DNA from: an uncultured Eubacteriaceae bacterium
GTDB lineage: Bacteria > Bacillota > Clostridia > Eubacteriales > UBA1433
Direction: 5' to 3'
DNA: 20,925 nucleotides
Assembly (NCBI GenBank): GCA_937880125.1
Contig: CALFLU010000116.1
Coordinates: forward strand, 1 to 20,925
The first letter of the stretch is position 1, and every line of letters begins with the position of its first letter. The notes beneath the pieces were generated by a model. That model was given only the letters and a program-made list of their open reading frames with translations. It was not told the origin of the DNA and searched no databases. A program made the translations under genes and the position numbers. This document shows, in pieces, positions 1-7,202 of this stretch.

Positions 1-440
1 GCTACTTTGTACCCTTCTGCCTGCCGTGGATTGACAGAATGTTTAGAGAAAACGGCGTTGCCACGACCTTTAGTCAGACGCTGACACCGAGCAAGAAACA
101 AATGACAGCCTCTAAATACAAAGATGACGTGCACAAGGCCACCGCAGAACAATGGCTCAAGATGCCGCTGGGGCAAAACATGGGCTATGAAGTGGAAGCC
201 ATGGTGGAAAAAGTCAATCAATTCAAGCCGGACGGCATGATTATGGGATTTTTCGACTTTGACCGCTGGTTGGGCGCACACCAAAAGATGGCAGCCAAAT
301 TGGTTGAAGAGCGCACAGGTGTGCAACACTTCTATATGGAATCCGACTTTTGGGATGACAGAGACTATAACGAAGAAGCACTGCGCACAAGAATTGAAAG
401 TATCTCTCAGATACTGAAAATGAAAAAAGAAATGTCATAA
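1..440 (+). CDS. 2-hydroxyacyl-CoA dehydratase-like protein, C-terminal part (5' end outside window)
   Basis: The reading frame is open from base 3 to the TAA at 438-440, so this is the last ~145 residues of a gene that begins upstream. It aligns along its whole length with the C-terminus of the protein at 586-2019. Shared blocks are PWxDRMF, DGMxxGFFxFDRWLGxHQ and a G(V/I)QHFYxExDxWxDR(D/N)Y segment followed by RIESI. The closing pattern (hydrophobic strand, acidic ExD, then RIE) resembles the end of the HgdB/BcrC-type 2-hydroxyacyl-CoA dehydratase family, whose members bind a 4Fe-4S cluster and remove water from, or reduce, CoA thioesters. The usual late cluster Cys is not visible in the DGM...HQ segment. 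One Cys lies just upstream, in the FCLPW stretch. A terminator follows directly, so it probably ends a separate transcript. The family call is fairly sure; the substrate is unknown. Confidence 0.75.
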   Translation, partial: YFVPFCLPWIDRMFRENGVATTFSQTLTPSKKQMTASKYKDDVHKATAEQWLKMPLGQNMGYEVEAMVEKVNQFKPDGMIMGFFDFDRWLGAHQKMAAKLVEERTGVQHFYMESDFWDDRDYNEEALRTRIESISQILKMKKEMS

Positions 441-443
441 ATG

Positions 444-478
444 AAAAAGCCGGAGAAAGACATTTCTCCGGCTTTTTT
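444..478 (+). terminator. Rho-independent terminator after the first dehydratase-like gene
   Basis: A 15-base-pair perfect stem (444-458 with 463-477; core GCCGGAGAAA) closes a 4-base loop and ends in a run of six T. It starts 3 bases after the stop codon at 440. Because A-tracts flank the 5' arm, it could also work on the opposite strand, but no minus-strand gene ends here. Confidence 0.93.
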
Positions 479-496
479 CTGCAAAATAGCGTCGTA

Positions 497-525
497 TTGC
501 TTTCAAAAAACAATTATGATATGCT
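497..525 (+). promoter_or_regulatory. Candidate promoter for the dehydratase/radical SAM operon
   Basis: TTGCTT (497-502), a 17-base spacer and TATGCT (520-525), the latter preceded by TG one base away (extended -10). An alternative is TTGACT at 531-536 with a weak -10 (GTAAAT) at 554-559. The region lies between the terminator at 444-478 and the next start at 586, so some promoter is expected here, but neither match is strong. GGAG at 573-576 is the ribosome site for the gene at 586. Confidence 0.4.
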
Positions 526-585
526 AAATTTTGACTATGATGTGCGGCACGATGTAAATTTAATGCGATATCGGAGCAAAACGCG

Positions 586-2019
586 ATGAGAGAAGATATT
601 TATCAAAAATTTTTGGAGACAATGGAATTTTCTGTAGAAGAAATGCCAACCGCTTTGGAAGAATGGAAAAGGGCGGCTGACAACATTGGTCTTACAGAGC
701 AAGACATAAGTTTTGCTTTGAATGAATGGATTCCGACCTATTGGGATATTTCCCTGCGCGGCGTGCGCATGTGTCTTGGCATCTACATCAGAGAATTGAT
801 TGAAATTACAAAAGTAGCTTTATACAAAGAGGAAAATAAAAAAATAATATACGGCATTTCGCCCAGTCAGGCGATTTGTTTTAATGCCATTAAATTTGCG
901 GGAAAAGAGGAAGTCTTTGTCAGCTATCCGGATTTTGTGCTGGCAACGGTTTTAGGCGCATTTTTTGATAAATTATCGCTCTATTGCGGGGACGACAGCT
1001 ATTTCAGTGATCGGTGCAGACATTGCGCACTGAATCGCGCGCGTATTAATATGAGTTTGGTCAATGTCATTGAAAGCCCTGATGCCATTTGGAGCTGGGG
1101 GTTTTATTGCGACGAAGGGCGAAAGACGGACGAGTTGATTGAATGTTTGGGAGAGATGCAGTGGAAATTTATTCCCACATCGCTGCCGCATGATTCTTTA
1201 TTTGGAGAAAAGGAAGACAAAGACGGTGAGCGGGTAAAATATTTGGCTGCACAGCTCAAAGCAGGGCATGAAGAAATCGGTAAAATCACCGGTATTGAAA
1301 TCAAAAATAAACACATGCTTGACGCGCTGGTTCAACATTCGAAGTTTTCGAAAAAATTGGATATGCTCAATAAACTGGTTACCAATGCAGAACCGCAGCC
1401 CATGGGCGGCAATGAGCTGGCGCTCTTTGGCACCATTGCCAGCATTGCGCTCAATGTGGGTTATGGGCAATTTGAATCGGCACTGGATTGCATTTTGGAA
1501 GAAGTCAAAGAACGGATTGAAAAAGAGGAAGGCATTTTGCCGAAGTATTCGCCGAAACTGGGCTGTCATTTTACACCGCTCAACGTGCCTTGGGTGGATC
1601 GTATGTTTTTGAAAAACGGAATCAGCCTCACCTTCAGCAGCCATATTTCCTTTTCAAAAAAAGATTTTATGCCCTTTGATTATGGGGATCCTTATATGAT
1701 TGCGGCACAAATTTGGCTGCGCAATGCCAACAGCGTAAATTTGGGCGCCCATGCACAGATTATGGCGGACATGTTGGATGAATATGACATTGACGGCATG
1801 CTTTACGGGTTTTTCTCCTTTGACAGATGGCTTGGTACCCATCAATTTTCTTTGAAAATGATTGAAGAAAAAAGCGGTATTCAACATTTTTATCTGGAGG
1901 GAGATTATTGGAACGATCGCAACTATCGCCCCGAAGACAGGGAAGGGCGCATTGAGAGCATCGCATATTTTCTCAGAACGAGAAAAATGTTAAAAAATAA
2001 AATGAATCAGACAAAATAA
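586..2019 (+). CDS. 2-hydroxyacyl-CoA dehydratase family protein (HgdB/BcrC-like), atypical
   Basis: 477 residues, longer than the usual ~380-430 for HgdB/BcrC-like subunits. Known members use a 4Fe-4S cluster and an ATP-dependent activator to dehydrate 2-hydroxyacyl-CoA or reduce benzoyl-CoA. Visible here are Cys144/Cys147 in a DRCRHCALNR block and Cys175 in YCDEGRK, corresponding to the family's N-terminal cluster region and its CD..K motif. The C-terminal end has GIQHFYLEGD (431-440) and RIESI (455-459). In the DGMLYGFFSFDRWLG stretch (403-417), where a further cluster Cys is usual, there is none; Cys327 is the nearest candidate. No HgdC-type activator ATPase gene lies in the window. The start at 586 has GGAG nine bases upstream. 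The gene opens the operon, 20 bases before the TetR gene. It may act in a pathway with the radical SAM and ligase genes or serve as a non-catalytic cluster carrier. Substrate unknown. Confidence 0.78.
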   Translation: MREDIYQKFLETMEFSVEEMPTALEEWKRAADNIGLTEQDISFALNEWIPTYWDISLRGVRMCLGIYIRELIEITKVALYKEENKKIIYGISPSQAICFNAIKFAGKEEVFVSYPDFVLATVLGAFFDKLSLYCGDDSYFSDRCRHCALNRARINMSLVNVIESPDAIWSWGFYCDEGRKTDELIECLGEMQWKFIPTSLPHDSLFGEKEDKDGERVKYLAAQLKAGHEEIGKITGIEIKNKHMLDALVQHSKFSKKLDMLNKLVTNAEPQPMGGNELALFGTIASIALNVGYGQFESALDCILEEVKERIEKEEGILPKYSPKLGCHFTPLNVPWVDRMFLKNGISLTFSSHISFSKKDFMPFDYGDPYMIAAQIWLRNANSVNLGAHAQIMADMLDEYDIDGMLYGFFSFDRWLGTHQFSLKMIEEKSGIQHFYLEGDYWNDRNYRPEDREGRIESIAYFLRTRKMLKNKMNQTK

Positions 2020-2039
2020 ATTTAGCAGAGGATACATTC

Positions 2040-2621
2040 ATGGCACGGGCAAAAATCAGCGGAAAAAAAGAGATTGTTGCCGCCGCATTTGCACTGGTGG
2101 AACAAGAAGGCGTTGAGGCGCTTTCGGCCAGGCGCCTTGCGGCATCTTTGAATATCTCAAATATGACGCTGTATAACTACGTTGAAAACATCGATGAAAT
2201 TAAAAAAGAGATTATCGCCGAGGGATTTCGGCAGTTATATGCCATTGCCTATCGTTCGCTTGAAAGCAGCAATCAAAATAATTTGGCACTGGACATGAAA
2301 AGCGCAAGCAAAATTCTTGCGGAAGACATTTTTGATTTTGGCTGCAGCAACAAGAACATTTATCAATTGATGTTTGCAAATTCGGTGAAAAAGTTTCGCG
2401 AAGATATGGAGCTAAAGCCTTTTTACAGTTATTTTTTACAGTTGCTTCCCAAAATGGAAGATAAAGAAAAAAGAAAAAAAATACACAAAGTGCTGAATAT
2501 GCTTCATTTTATTGTTTCACAAATGATCATGGATAAAATTATCGGCATTCATGACTATTCCAAACAGGAATTCAATGCTTATGTCGATCAATTTGTCGAA
2601 ACGATGTTTAACTTTGATTAA
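2040..2621 (+). CDS. TetR/AcrR-family transcriptional regulator
   Basis: 193 residues, the normal TetR length. The N-terminal DNA-binding domain (about residues 8-55) shows the standard pattern: an initial helix (EIVAAAFALVEQEG), then LSARRLAASLNISNMTLYNYVENIDEI, where ISNMTLYNYV is the recognition helix. The rest is a helical ligand-binding domain with no specific signature I recognise. AGAGGA (2027-2032) precedes the ATG. It lies inside the operon, 20 bases after the dehydratase-like gene and 24 before the first radical SAM gene, so it probably controls that operon in response to a substrate or product such as an acyl-CoA or fatty acid. That role is inferred from position. The operator was not identified; the 479-585 region is the likely place. 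Confidence 0.92.
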   Translation: MARAKISGKKEIVAAAFALVEQEGVEALSARRLAASLNISNMTLYNYVENIDEIKKEIIAEGFRQLYAIAYRSLESSNQNNLALDMKSASKILAEDIFDFGCSNKNIYQLMFANSVKKFREDMELKPFYSYFLQLLPKMEDKEKRKKIHKVLNMLHFIVSQMIMDKIIGIHDYSKQEFNAYVDQFVETMFNFD

Positions 2622-2645
2622 GCAACAAGAAGGATATTACATTAA

Positions 2646-3977
2646 ATGGAAAATATATTATTTGAAACCACGAGTTTGTGTCCTGCATGCTTTGAAGTCA
2701 TAGAAGCGCAGTATAAAGTCATCGACAATAAAGTCTATTTTTGCAAAGCCTGTCCCCAACACGGGTATTTTCAGACGCTGTTTTGGGCGGATGCAGACCT
2801 TTTTCAAAAATGGACGAGGCAGTCGGTGCATGCAGATCGGTTTGTTGCAGGCACGAAAAAAGAAAAAGGCTGTCCCTTTGATTGCGGTCTTTGCAACGAA
2901 CACGAAGGGGGCGTGTGCACCGCTGTGTTGGAAGTAACCTATCGGTGCAATCTGGCGTGTAATATCTGCTTTGCCGATACAGAAAAGGCACAATTTGACC
3001 CGACATTGGACGAAATCAAAACCATGTATGAAACCGCGCAAAAATACGGCGGAGACTGCTCGATTCAAATCAGCGGCGGAGAGCCCACGGTGCGCGAGGA
3101 TTTGGAAGATGTTTTGCGCATGGGCAAACAAATGGGCTTTAGCCATATTCAGGTCAACACCAACGGTGTGCGCCTGGCAGCAGAGAGCGATTATGCCCAA
3201 AAGCTCAAAGCGGCGGGCGCGGATTTGATTTACCTGCAATTTGACGGCGCCAATGATGCAATTTATGAAAAAATACGAGGCAAGAAGCTGCTTGATGTAA
3301 AAAAGCAAGCCATTGAAAACTGCCGACGCGCGCAAATCGGCGTGCTGCTTGTGCCCACGGTGATTCCAAATGTGAATTTGGACCATTTGGGGCAAATTAT
3401 CGCCTTTGCCAAAGAAAACATGCCCGTTGTAAAAGGTGTACACTTTCAGCCTGTCAGCTATTTTGGACGGTTTGATACTGTGAGTCCCACCGACGAAGAA
3501 CGGTGCAGTCTCAGCGATGTCATGCATGAGTTGGAAAAACAAACCGACGGGGAAATGAAAATAAAGCACTTTGTGCCGCGCAAGCGCTATGATGCGCACT
3601 GCGCATTCAGCAGTCTGTTTTACTTGTCGGAGCAGGGCAGGCTGCATGCGATAACCGAAGAGGAACAAAACGCCAAAGCGCCCGAGCATCGCGCGTTTGA
3701 AAAAAAGGCCAATGCCTTTACCAATGCTTATTGGCGCATATCAGCTGAAGAACAAGAAAGTAACGGGGTATCCGAAGAGATGCGCAAATTCAAAAACCGC
3801 CTGAAAAACTACACCCTTGCCGTCAGCGGCATGGGTTTTCAGGATGTGTGGAATATAGACATCTCTCGGTTGCGGGGTTGCTGCGTGCAAGTGATATCAA
3901 ACCAAGGCAGCGCCATTGCGCTTTGTGCCTTTCATGTAACCGATCAAGAAGGGAAGAGGTTATATGAAAACAGATAA
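2646..3977 (+). CDS. Radical SAM protein, Tes(MJ0619)/TrsS-like, with full auxiliary cysteine set
   Basis: 443 residues. The N-terminus has a rubredoxin-like pair of knuckles, Cys12-xx-Cys15 and Cys33-xx-Cys36 followed by PQHG. Next is CPFDCGLC (Cys76, Cys80, Cys83, with Cys91), an expected auxiliary Fe-S site. The radical SAM motif CNLACNIC (Cys101, Cys105, Cys108) follows, with the SAM-binding SGGEP at 143-147. Cys319 and the tail RGCCVQV...ALCAFH (Cys412, Cys413, Cys427) complete the set. This layout matches proteins related to archaeal tetraether lipid synthase (MJ0619) and the bacterial radical SAM (seleno)protein family called TrsS, in which a selenocysteine may occupy the CP-x-HG position; here it is an ordinary Cys. 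It should cleave SAM to a 5'-deoxyadenosyl radical. The substrate is unknown. Its 3' end overlaps the next gene by 14 bases, implying translational coupling. Confidence 0.85.
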   Translation: MENILFETTSLCPACFEVIEAQYKVIDNKVYFCKACPQHGYFQTLFWADADLFQKWTRQSVHADRFVAGTKKEKGCPFDCGLCNEHEGGVCTAVLEVTYRCNLACNICFADTEKAQFDPTLDEIKTMYETAQKYGGDCSIQISGGEPTVREDLEDVLRMGKQMGFSHIQVNTNGVRLAAESDYAQKLKAAGADLIYLQFDGANDAIYEKIRGKKLLDVKKQAIENCRRAQIGVLLVPTVIPNVNLDHLGQIIAFAKENMPVVKGVHFQPVSYFGRFDTVSPTDEERCSLSDVMHELEKQTDGEMKIKHFVPRKRYDAHCAFSSLFYLSEQGRLHAITEEEQNAKAPEHRAFEKKANAFTNAYWRISAEEQESNGVSEEMRKFKNRLKNYTLAVSGMGFQDVWNIDISRLRGCCVQVISNQGSAIALCAFHVTDQEGKRLYENR

Positions 3978-5241
3978 ATTTCTTCATTATACAAAGAGCC
4001 TGTGTCCGCAGTGCTTTGAAGAGGTTATTGCAATCGTTGCACAAAAGGATAATGAAATCGTTATGAAAAAGACCTGCCCCATGCACGGCGACTTTGAAAC
4101 GGTGATTTGGCAAGAGGGGGCAGAGGGTTATTTGCGCTGGTTGGACTATGGCGGGATTGACGCTGAGGGATTAGCGAAAACCGAAGAAGAATTAGAAAAA
4201 AAGCAACCGGATAACGCAATCTTCAGGCAGCAGGCCATGCAGCAGCCTGCCGCGGCGGCACTAATGACCACAGACAGGTGCAATATGGACTGTCCCATTT
4301 GTTTTACGCGCAATAAAAATGAAGCGCCCTATTATCCTACGCTGTCGGAATTGAAAGAGATGATGTTGTTTTATAAAAACCATGCAGGCGCAGGGGCACC
4401 GTTGGAATTTTGCGGCGGAGAGCCTACACTCAGAGACGATTTGCCGCAACTGGCGCAAATGGCAAGAGAGATGGGATTTGACTATATTCAGCTGAACACC
4501 AACGGCATTCGGCTCAGTGAAGATGTTGGTTATTGCAAAGAGTTGCAGCAAAGCGGCATTACCACGGTGTACTTGGGTTTTGACGGAGTAGACGAGGCGC
4601 CCTATTTGTACAAGTACGGTCGAAAGATGCTGGCGCAAAAGAAAAAAGCGATTGAAAACTGCGCGGAGGCATCCCTTGCCGTGGTGTTGGTGCCTTGCAT
4701 TATACCCCATGTCAACGACGGACAAATCGGCGGCATTGTGCAGCTGGCAAAGCAGTATATGCCTACGGTCAAAGGCGTGTATTTTCAGCCTGTCAGCTAT
4801 TTTGGAATCTATGAATCTGATGAAAAGAAACATATAACCATTCCGCATCTGCTGAACGAAATAGAAAGGCAGACAGAGGGAGAAGTAAAAAGAGAGGACT
4901 TTTTTCCTGCAAATTACGAACATCCGCTGTGTTCGTTCAACGGATTTTTTTTGCAGGGAAAGGACGGTCGTCTGCATGCGATTACAAAAGCGAAAAAACG
5001 AGCCTATGCAGCCGACGGATACAAAAACATTCGCAGCAGTACGAAAAAGACATGGCGCGCAAGCAATCAAAAATCGCTGACCATTGCGGGTATGGCTTTT
5101 CAGGATGCTTCCAATATCGACAGCAGCCGCATTGCGCGCTGCAGCATCCAAATTATCGGAAAAGACAAGCAAATGATTCCGCTTTGCAACAAATATTTAA
5201 CCAACGATGCGGAAGAAAAAATGTACGGAGGAATCAACTGA
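3964..5241 (+). CDS. Radical SAM protein, paralogue of the upstream gene, lacking the central auxiliary cluster motif
   Basis: 425 residues, alignable end to end with the preceding protein; shared blocks include CFEE/CFEV, CPxHG, FQPVSYFG and HAIT. It retains the radical SAM triad CNMDCPIC (Cys106, Cys110, Cys113) and CGGEP (150-154). Cys323 and the tail Cys393/Cys408 are also kept. Two things are lost. The CPFDCGLC block has become a Cys-free stretch (QPDNAIFRQQAMQQP), and the second N-terminal knuckle keeps only Cys38 of its pair (KKTCPMHG). It therefore probably carries fewer metal sites and may be a specialised or partner subunit in a two-enzyme unit with the upstream protein. GAAGAGG just before the ATG is the ribosome site, inside the end of the previous gene. 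Family assignment is firm; substrate and partnership are inference. Confidence 0.85.
   Translation: MKTDKFLHYTKSLCPQCFEEVIAIVAQKDNEIVMKKTCPMHGDFETVIWQEGAEGYLRWLDYGGIDAEGLAKTEEELEKKQPDNAIFRQQAMQQPAAAALMTTDRCNMDCPICFTRNKNEAPYYPTLSELKEMMLFYKNHAGAGAPLEFCGGEPTLRDDLPQLAQMAREMGFDYIQLNTNGIRLSEDVGYCKELQQSGITTVYLGFDGVDEAPYLYKYGRKMLAQKKKAIENCAEASLAVVLVPCIIPHVNDGQIGGIVQLAKQYMPTVKGVYFQPVSYFGIYESDEKKHITIPHLLNEIERQTEGEVKREDFFPANYEHPLCSFNGFFLQGKDGRLHAITKAKKRAYAADGYKNIRSSTKKTWRASNQKSLTIAGMAFQDASNIDSSRIARCSIQIIGKDKQMIPLCNKYLTNDAEEKMYGGIN
5226..5230 (+). promoter_or_regulatory. Ribosome binding site that sets the CoA-ligase start
   Basis: GGAGG lies 12 bases upstream of the ATG at 5243. The same frame also opens at 5207, but that start has no good ribosome site and would overlap the previous gene by 35 bases, so 5243 is preferred. 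Confidence 0.7.
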
Positions 5242-5242
5242 A

Positions 5243-6601
5243 ATGCCCAAAAGTTTGCAAGAGGGACTCTTTCGGCTCTGTCGTGAAAAAATCGCTCAGG
5301 ATGCGTCGTTTCAGCACAGCGGCAAAAACGACGTGGGCACTCAAGCGGATGGAAAGCTTTTTTATGAATATCAATGGCACAGAATGAAACAAACCATTGA
5401 ATATGTGTATGCGAACAGCAAATTTTACAAAAATTTATTCGATAAAAATCATATCACTCCCGAGACGATCCAAAATTGGGAGGATATCAAAAAAATTCCT
5501 TTTACCAATCCGCAGGATATTACCGGAAACAATTATGAATTTTTGTGTATCTCACAGGCAAAAGTGGAAAAACCCGTGACGGTCTACAGCAGCGGCACCA
5601 CTGGTATAAAAAAGAGGCTGTTTTTTTCGCAGAACGATATTTATAGCATTCTTCAATTTTTGAGTGTGGGCATGAACACCGTGGCAGATGAAAACGAGAC
5701 GATACAAATTATTTTGCCCGATGCCAACCAACAGGGGATTGGTACTCTTCTTCGCAGGGCGCTTGAGGCGAACAAGATGTATGCCTATACCACGGATATG
5801 ATGGACAGCAGCGAAAGTCAGATTGAGCGTACGATGCAAAATAAACCCGCTGTGTGGTTTGGCGATGCGGGCACCATTTACCGCATCACGAAGGAAATGG
5901 AAAAAAAGGCGGATTTAAAGACGCTGGGGGTAAAGGTATTGTTTTTGACGATGAGTCCTTCTTCAAATGCAGCCATTGATTATCTGGAAAAGACATGGAA
6001 TTGTCGCGTCTGCACCCATTACGGGCTGACGGAGATGGGGTGGGGAATGGCGGTGGACTGCGCATGCAAAAGAAAATACCACTACAATGAATTGAACGTG
6101 TATGCGGAAGTCATAGACCCGCTCACAGGAAAAAATGTGCCTGACGGCGCAGAGGGAGAGCTGGTATTTACTTCATTGGGTCGCGAAGCAATGCCACTGC
6201 TGCGCTATCGCAGCCACGATTATGGATCTATTACCAGAAAACCATGCTGCTGCGGCAGCCTATTGCAGTCGTTAAGCTATGTGCGAAAGAGAGAAGAATC
6301 CATCATTCGTCTCAACGAAAAAGCCGAAATTTATCCCGTGATGCTGGAAGAGGTGCTGTACTCTTTTGACGCGGTGGTGGACTACCAAGCCTTTATTGAA
6401 CGAAAGGGTGACAAACCAAAATTGGTATTTAAAATAGAAGTGTTGGAAAATCGAGAAGGTCTGGCGACAAATATTGCACAGGCTGTTTATATGATACCCG
6501 AAATTGCCGAAAATATGCAGCGACCTCATGTCGAACTGCTTGAGGCAGGGGCGCTCAAAGCGCTTTGTTATGAGAAAAAATTGATTCGTGAGACAGAATA
6601 A
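5243..6601 (+). CDS. AMP-forming CoA ligase, PaaK/phenylacetate-CoA-ligase-like
   Basis: 452 residues from the chosen start, normal for PaaK-type ligases (~430-450). These enzymes adenylate a carboxylic acid with ATP and transfer the acyl group to CoA. Visible motifs are the ATP-binding YSSGTTGIKKR (115-125), the aromatic/adenine block THYGLTEMGWG (258-268), and GELVFTSLG followed by PLLRYRSHD (305-326). There is also an unusual CCCG (335-338) near the hinge, which suggests a bound metal. The C-terminal lid is short. It resembles, from memory, the ligases called the DVU_1553 family, which co-occur with TrsS-type radical SAM genes. It starts one base after the previous stop, so it is in the same operon and probably activates, or recycles, the acid handled by the radical SAM pair. 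The acid itself cannot be named. Confidence 0.85.
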   Translation: MPKSLQEGLFRLCREKIAQDASFQHSGKNDVGTQADGKLFYEYQWHRMKQTIEYVYANSKFYKNLFDKNHITPETIQNWEDIKKIPFTNPQDITGNNYEFLCISQAKVEKPVTVYSSGTTGIKKRLFFSQNDIYSILQFLSVGMNTVADENETIQIILPDANQQGIGTLLRRALEANKMYAYTTDMMDSSESQIERTMQNKPAVWFGDAGTIYRITKEMEKKADLKTLGVKVLFLTMSPSSNAAIDYLEKTWNCRVCTHYGLTEMGWGMAVDCACKRKYHYNELNVYAEVIDPLTGKNVPDGAEGELVFTSLGREAMPLLRYRSHDYGSITRKPCCCGSLLQSLSYVRKREESIIRLNEKAEIYPVMLEEVLYSFDAVVDYQAFIERKGDKPKLVFKIEVLENREGLATNIAQAVYMIPEIAENMQRPHVELLEAGALKALCYEKKLIRETE

Positions 6602-6620
6602 CCGATAGGAGAAAGAGGAT

Positions 6621-7202
6621 ATGAAAAGCAGAGAAGAGTGTATAAAGGAATATTGCCTGCAATCGACGCAGACAAACCCGCTGGCGCTTGCCCTTGAGTT
6701 GATGCAGCAGGATTTTGTGCGTATGCACGGACCGGAGCATCACTATTTAACCGCTGCGGTACTGGCGACGGCCTATGGCAATAAAACAGGCAAAAACAGC
6801 GCAGAAATGCTGGAAAAACTGCAAAAGAGATGTATGGCGATTTTGCCTGCCGTGTGTGCGCACTACGGCGCTTGCGGCGACGTGCAGGGCGCGGGCGCTT
6901 TTATCAGCGTACTTATAGGCGCAACGCATTTGTCCGGCGAAGAATGGCGCACGGTAAACGAGATGACGCTGGCGTGTCAAGAACAAATTGCCCAATTTAA
7001 AGGGCCGCGCTGCTGCAAGCGCACCACAATGGCGACATTGGTTGCCGCAATGAAGTTTTTAAATGAAAAATGGGCGTTGGATTTTGAGATAAAAGACAAT
7101 ATTCGCTGTATATTTACATCAAAAAACCCCGAATGTCACAAAAGTGAATGTCGATATTTTGATCCGGATGTGCTTGTTAGAGAATCATCGAGAGAAGAAT
7201 AA
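6621..7202 (+). CDS. DUF5714-type Cys-rich protein
   Basis: 193 residues, predicted soluble. Recognisable family blocks are MHGPEHHYLTAAVLATAYGN (35-54), HYGACGDVQGAGAF (81-94), GATHLSGEEWRTVNEMT (100-116) and KGPRCCKR (127-134). A C-terminal cluster IRCIF...PECHKSECRYF has Cys163, Cys172 and Cys177. The Cys and His residues (His36, His40, Cys79, Cys85, Cys131, Cys132, Cys163, Cys172, Cys177) could bind metal or Fe-S. I recognise the domain as DUF5714, which has no known biochemical function. GGAG at 6609-6612 is the ribosome site. It is 19 bases after the ligase and is the last gene of the operon. Its 3' end overlaps the end of the convergent PAP2 gene by 26 bases. It is likely an accessory metal or redox protein for the radical SAM/ligase pathway (inference). 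Confidence 0.78.
   Translation: MKSREECIKEYCLQSTQTNPLALALELMQQDFVRMHGPEHHYLTAAVLATAYGNKTGKNSAEMLEKLQKRCMAILPAVCAHYGACGDVQGAGAFISVLIGATHLSGEEWRTVNEMTLACQEQIAQFKGPRCCKRTTMATLVAAMKFLNEKWALDFEIKDNIRCIFTSKNPECHKSECRYFDPDVLVRESSREE

Noticed and set aside
1..2019. The two dehydratase-like genes as alpha and beta subunits of one classical 2-hydroxyacyl-CoA dehydratase
   Set aside because: A strong terminator and about 145 bases separate them, the later cluster Cys is not where expected, and no activator gene is in the window. Possible but not supported.
2658..3689. Long minus-strand open frame (343 codons) opposite the first radical SAM gene
   Set aside because: The plus-strand protein has clear family motifs. 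The antisense frame has no recognisable domain and no ribosome site, so it is a shadow of codon bias.
4261..5172. Long minus-strand open frame (303 codons) opposite the second radical SAM gene
   Set aside because: Same reasoning: no motif, no ribosome site, fully inside a well-supported gene.
2646..5241. Selenocysteine in the radical SAM proteins, as in some TrsS-type relatives
   Set aside because: The CP-x-HG position is an ordinary Cys codon in both genes and no in-frame TGA interrupts either frame.
5207..5242. Earlier in-frame start for the CoA ligase
   Set aside because: No good ribosome site, and it would overlap the previous gene by 35 bases. The ATG at 5243 has GGAGG upstream.
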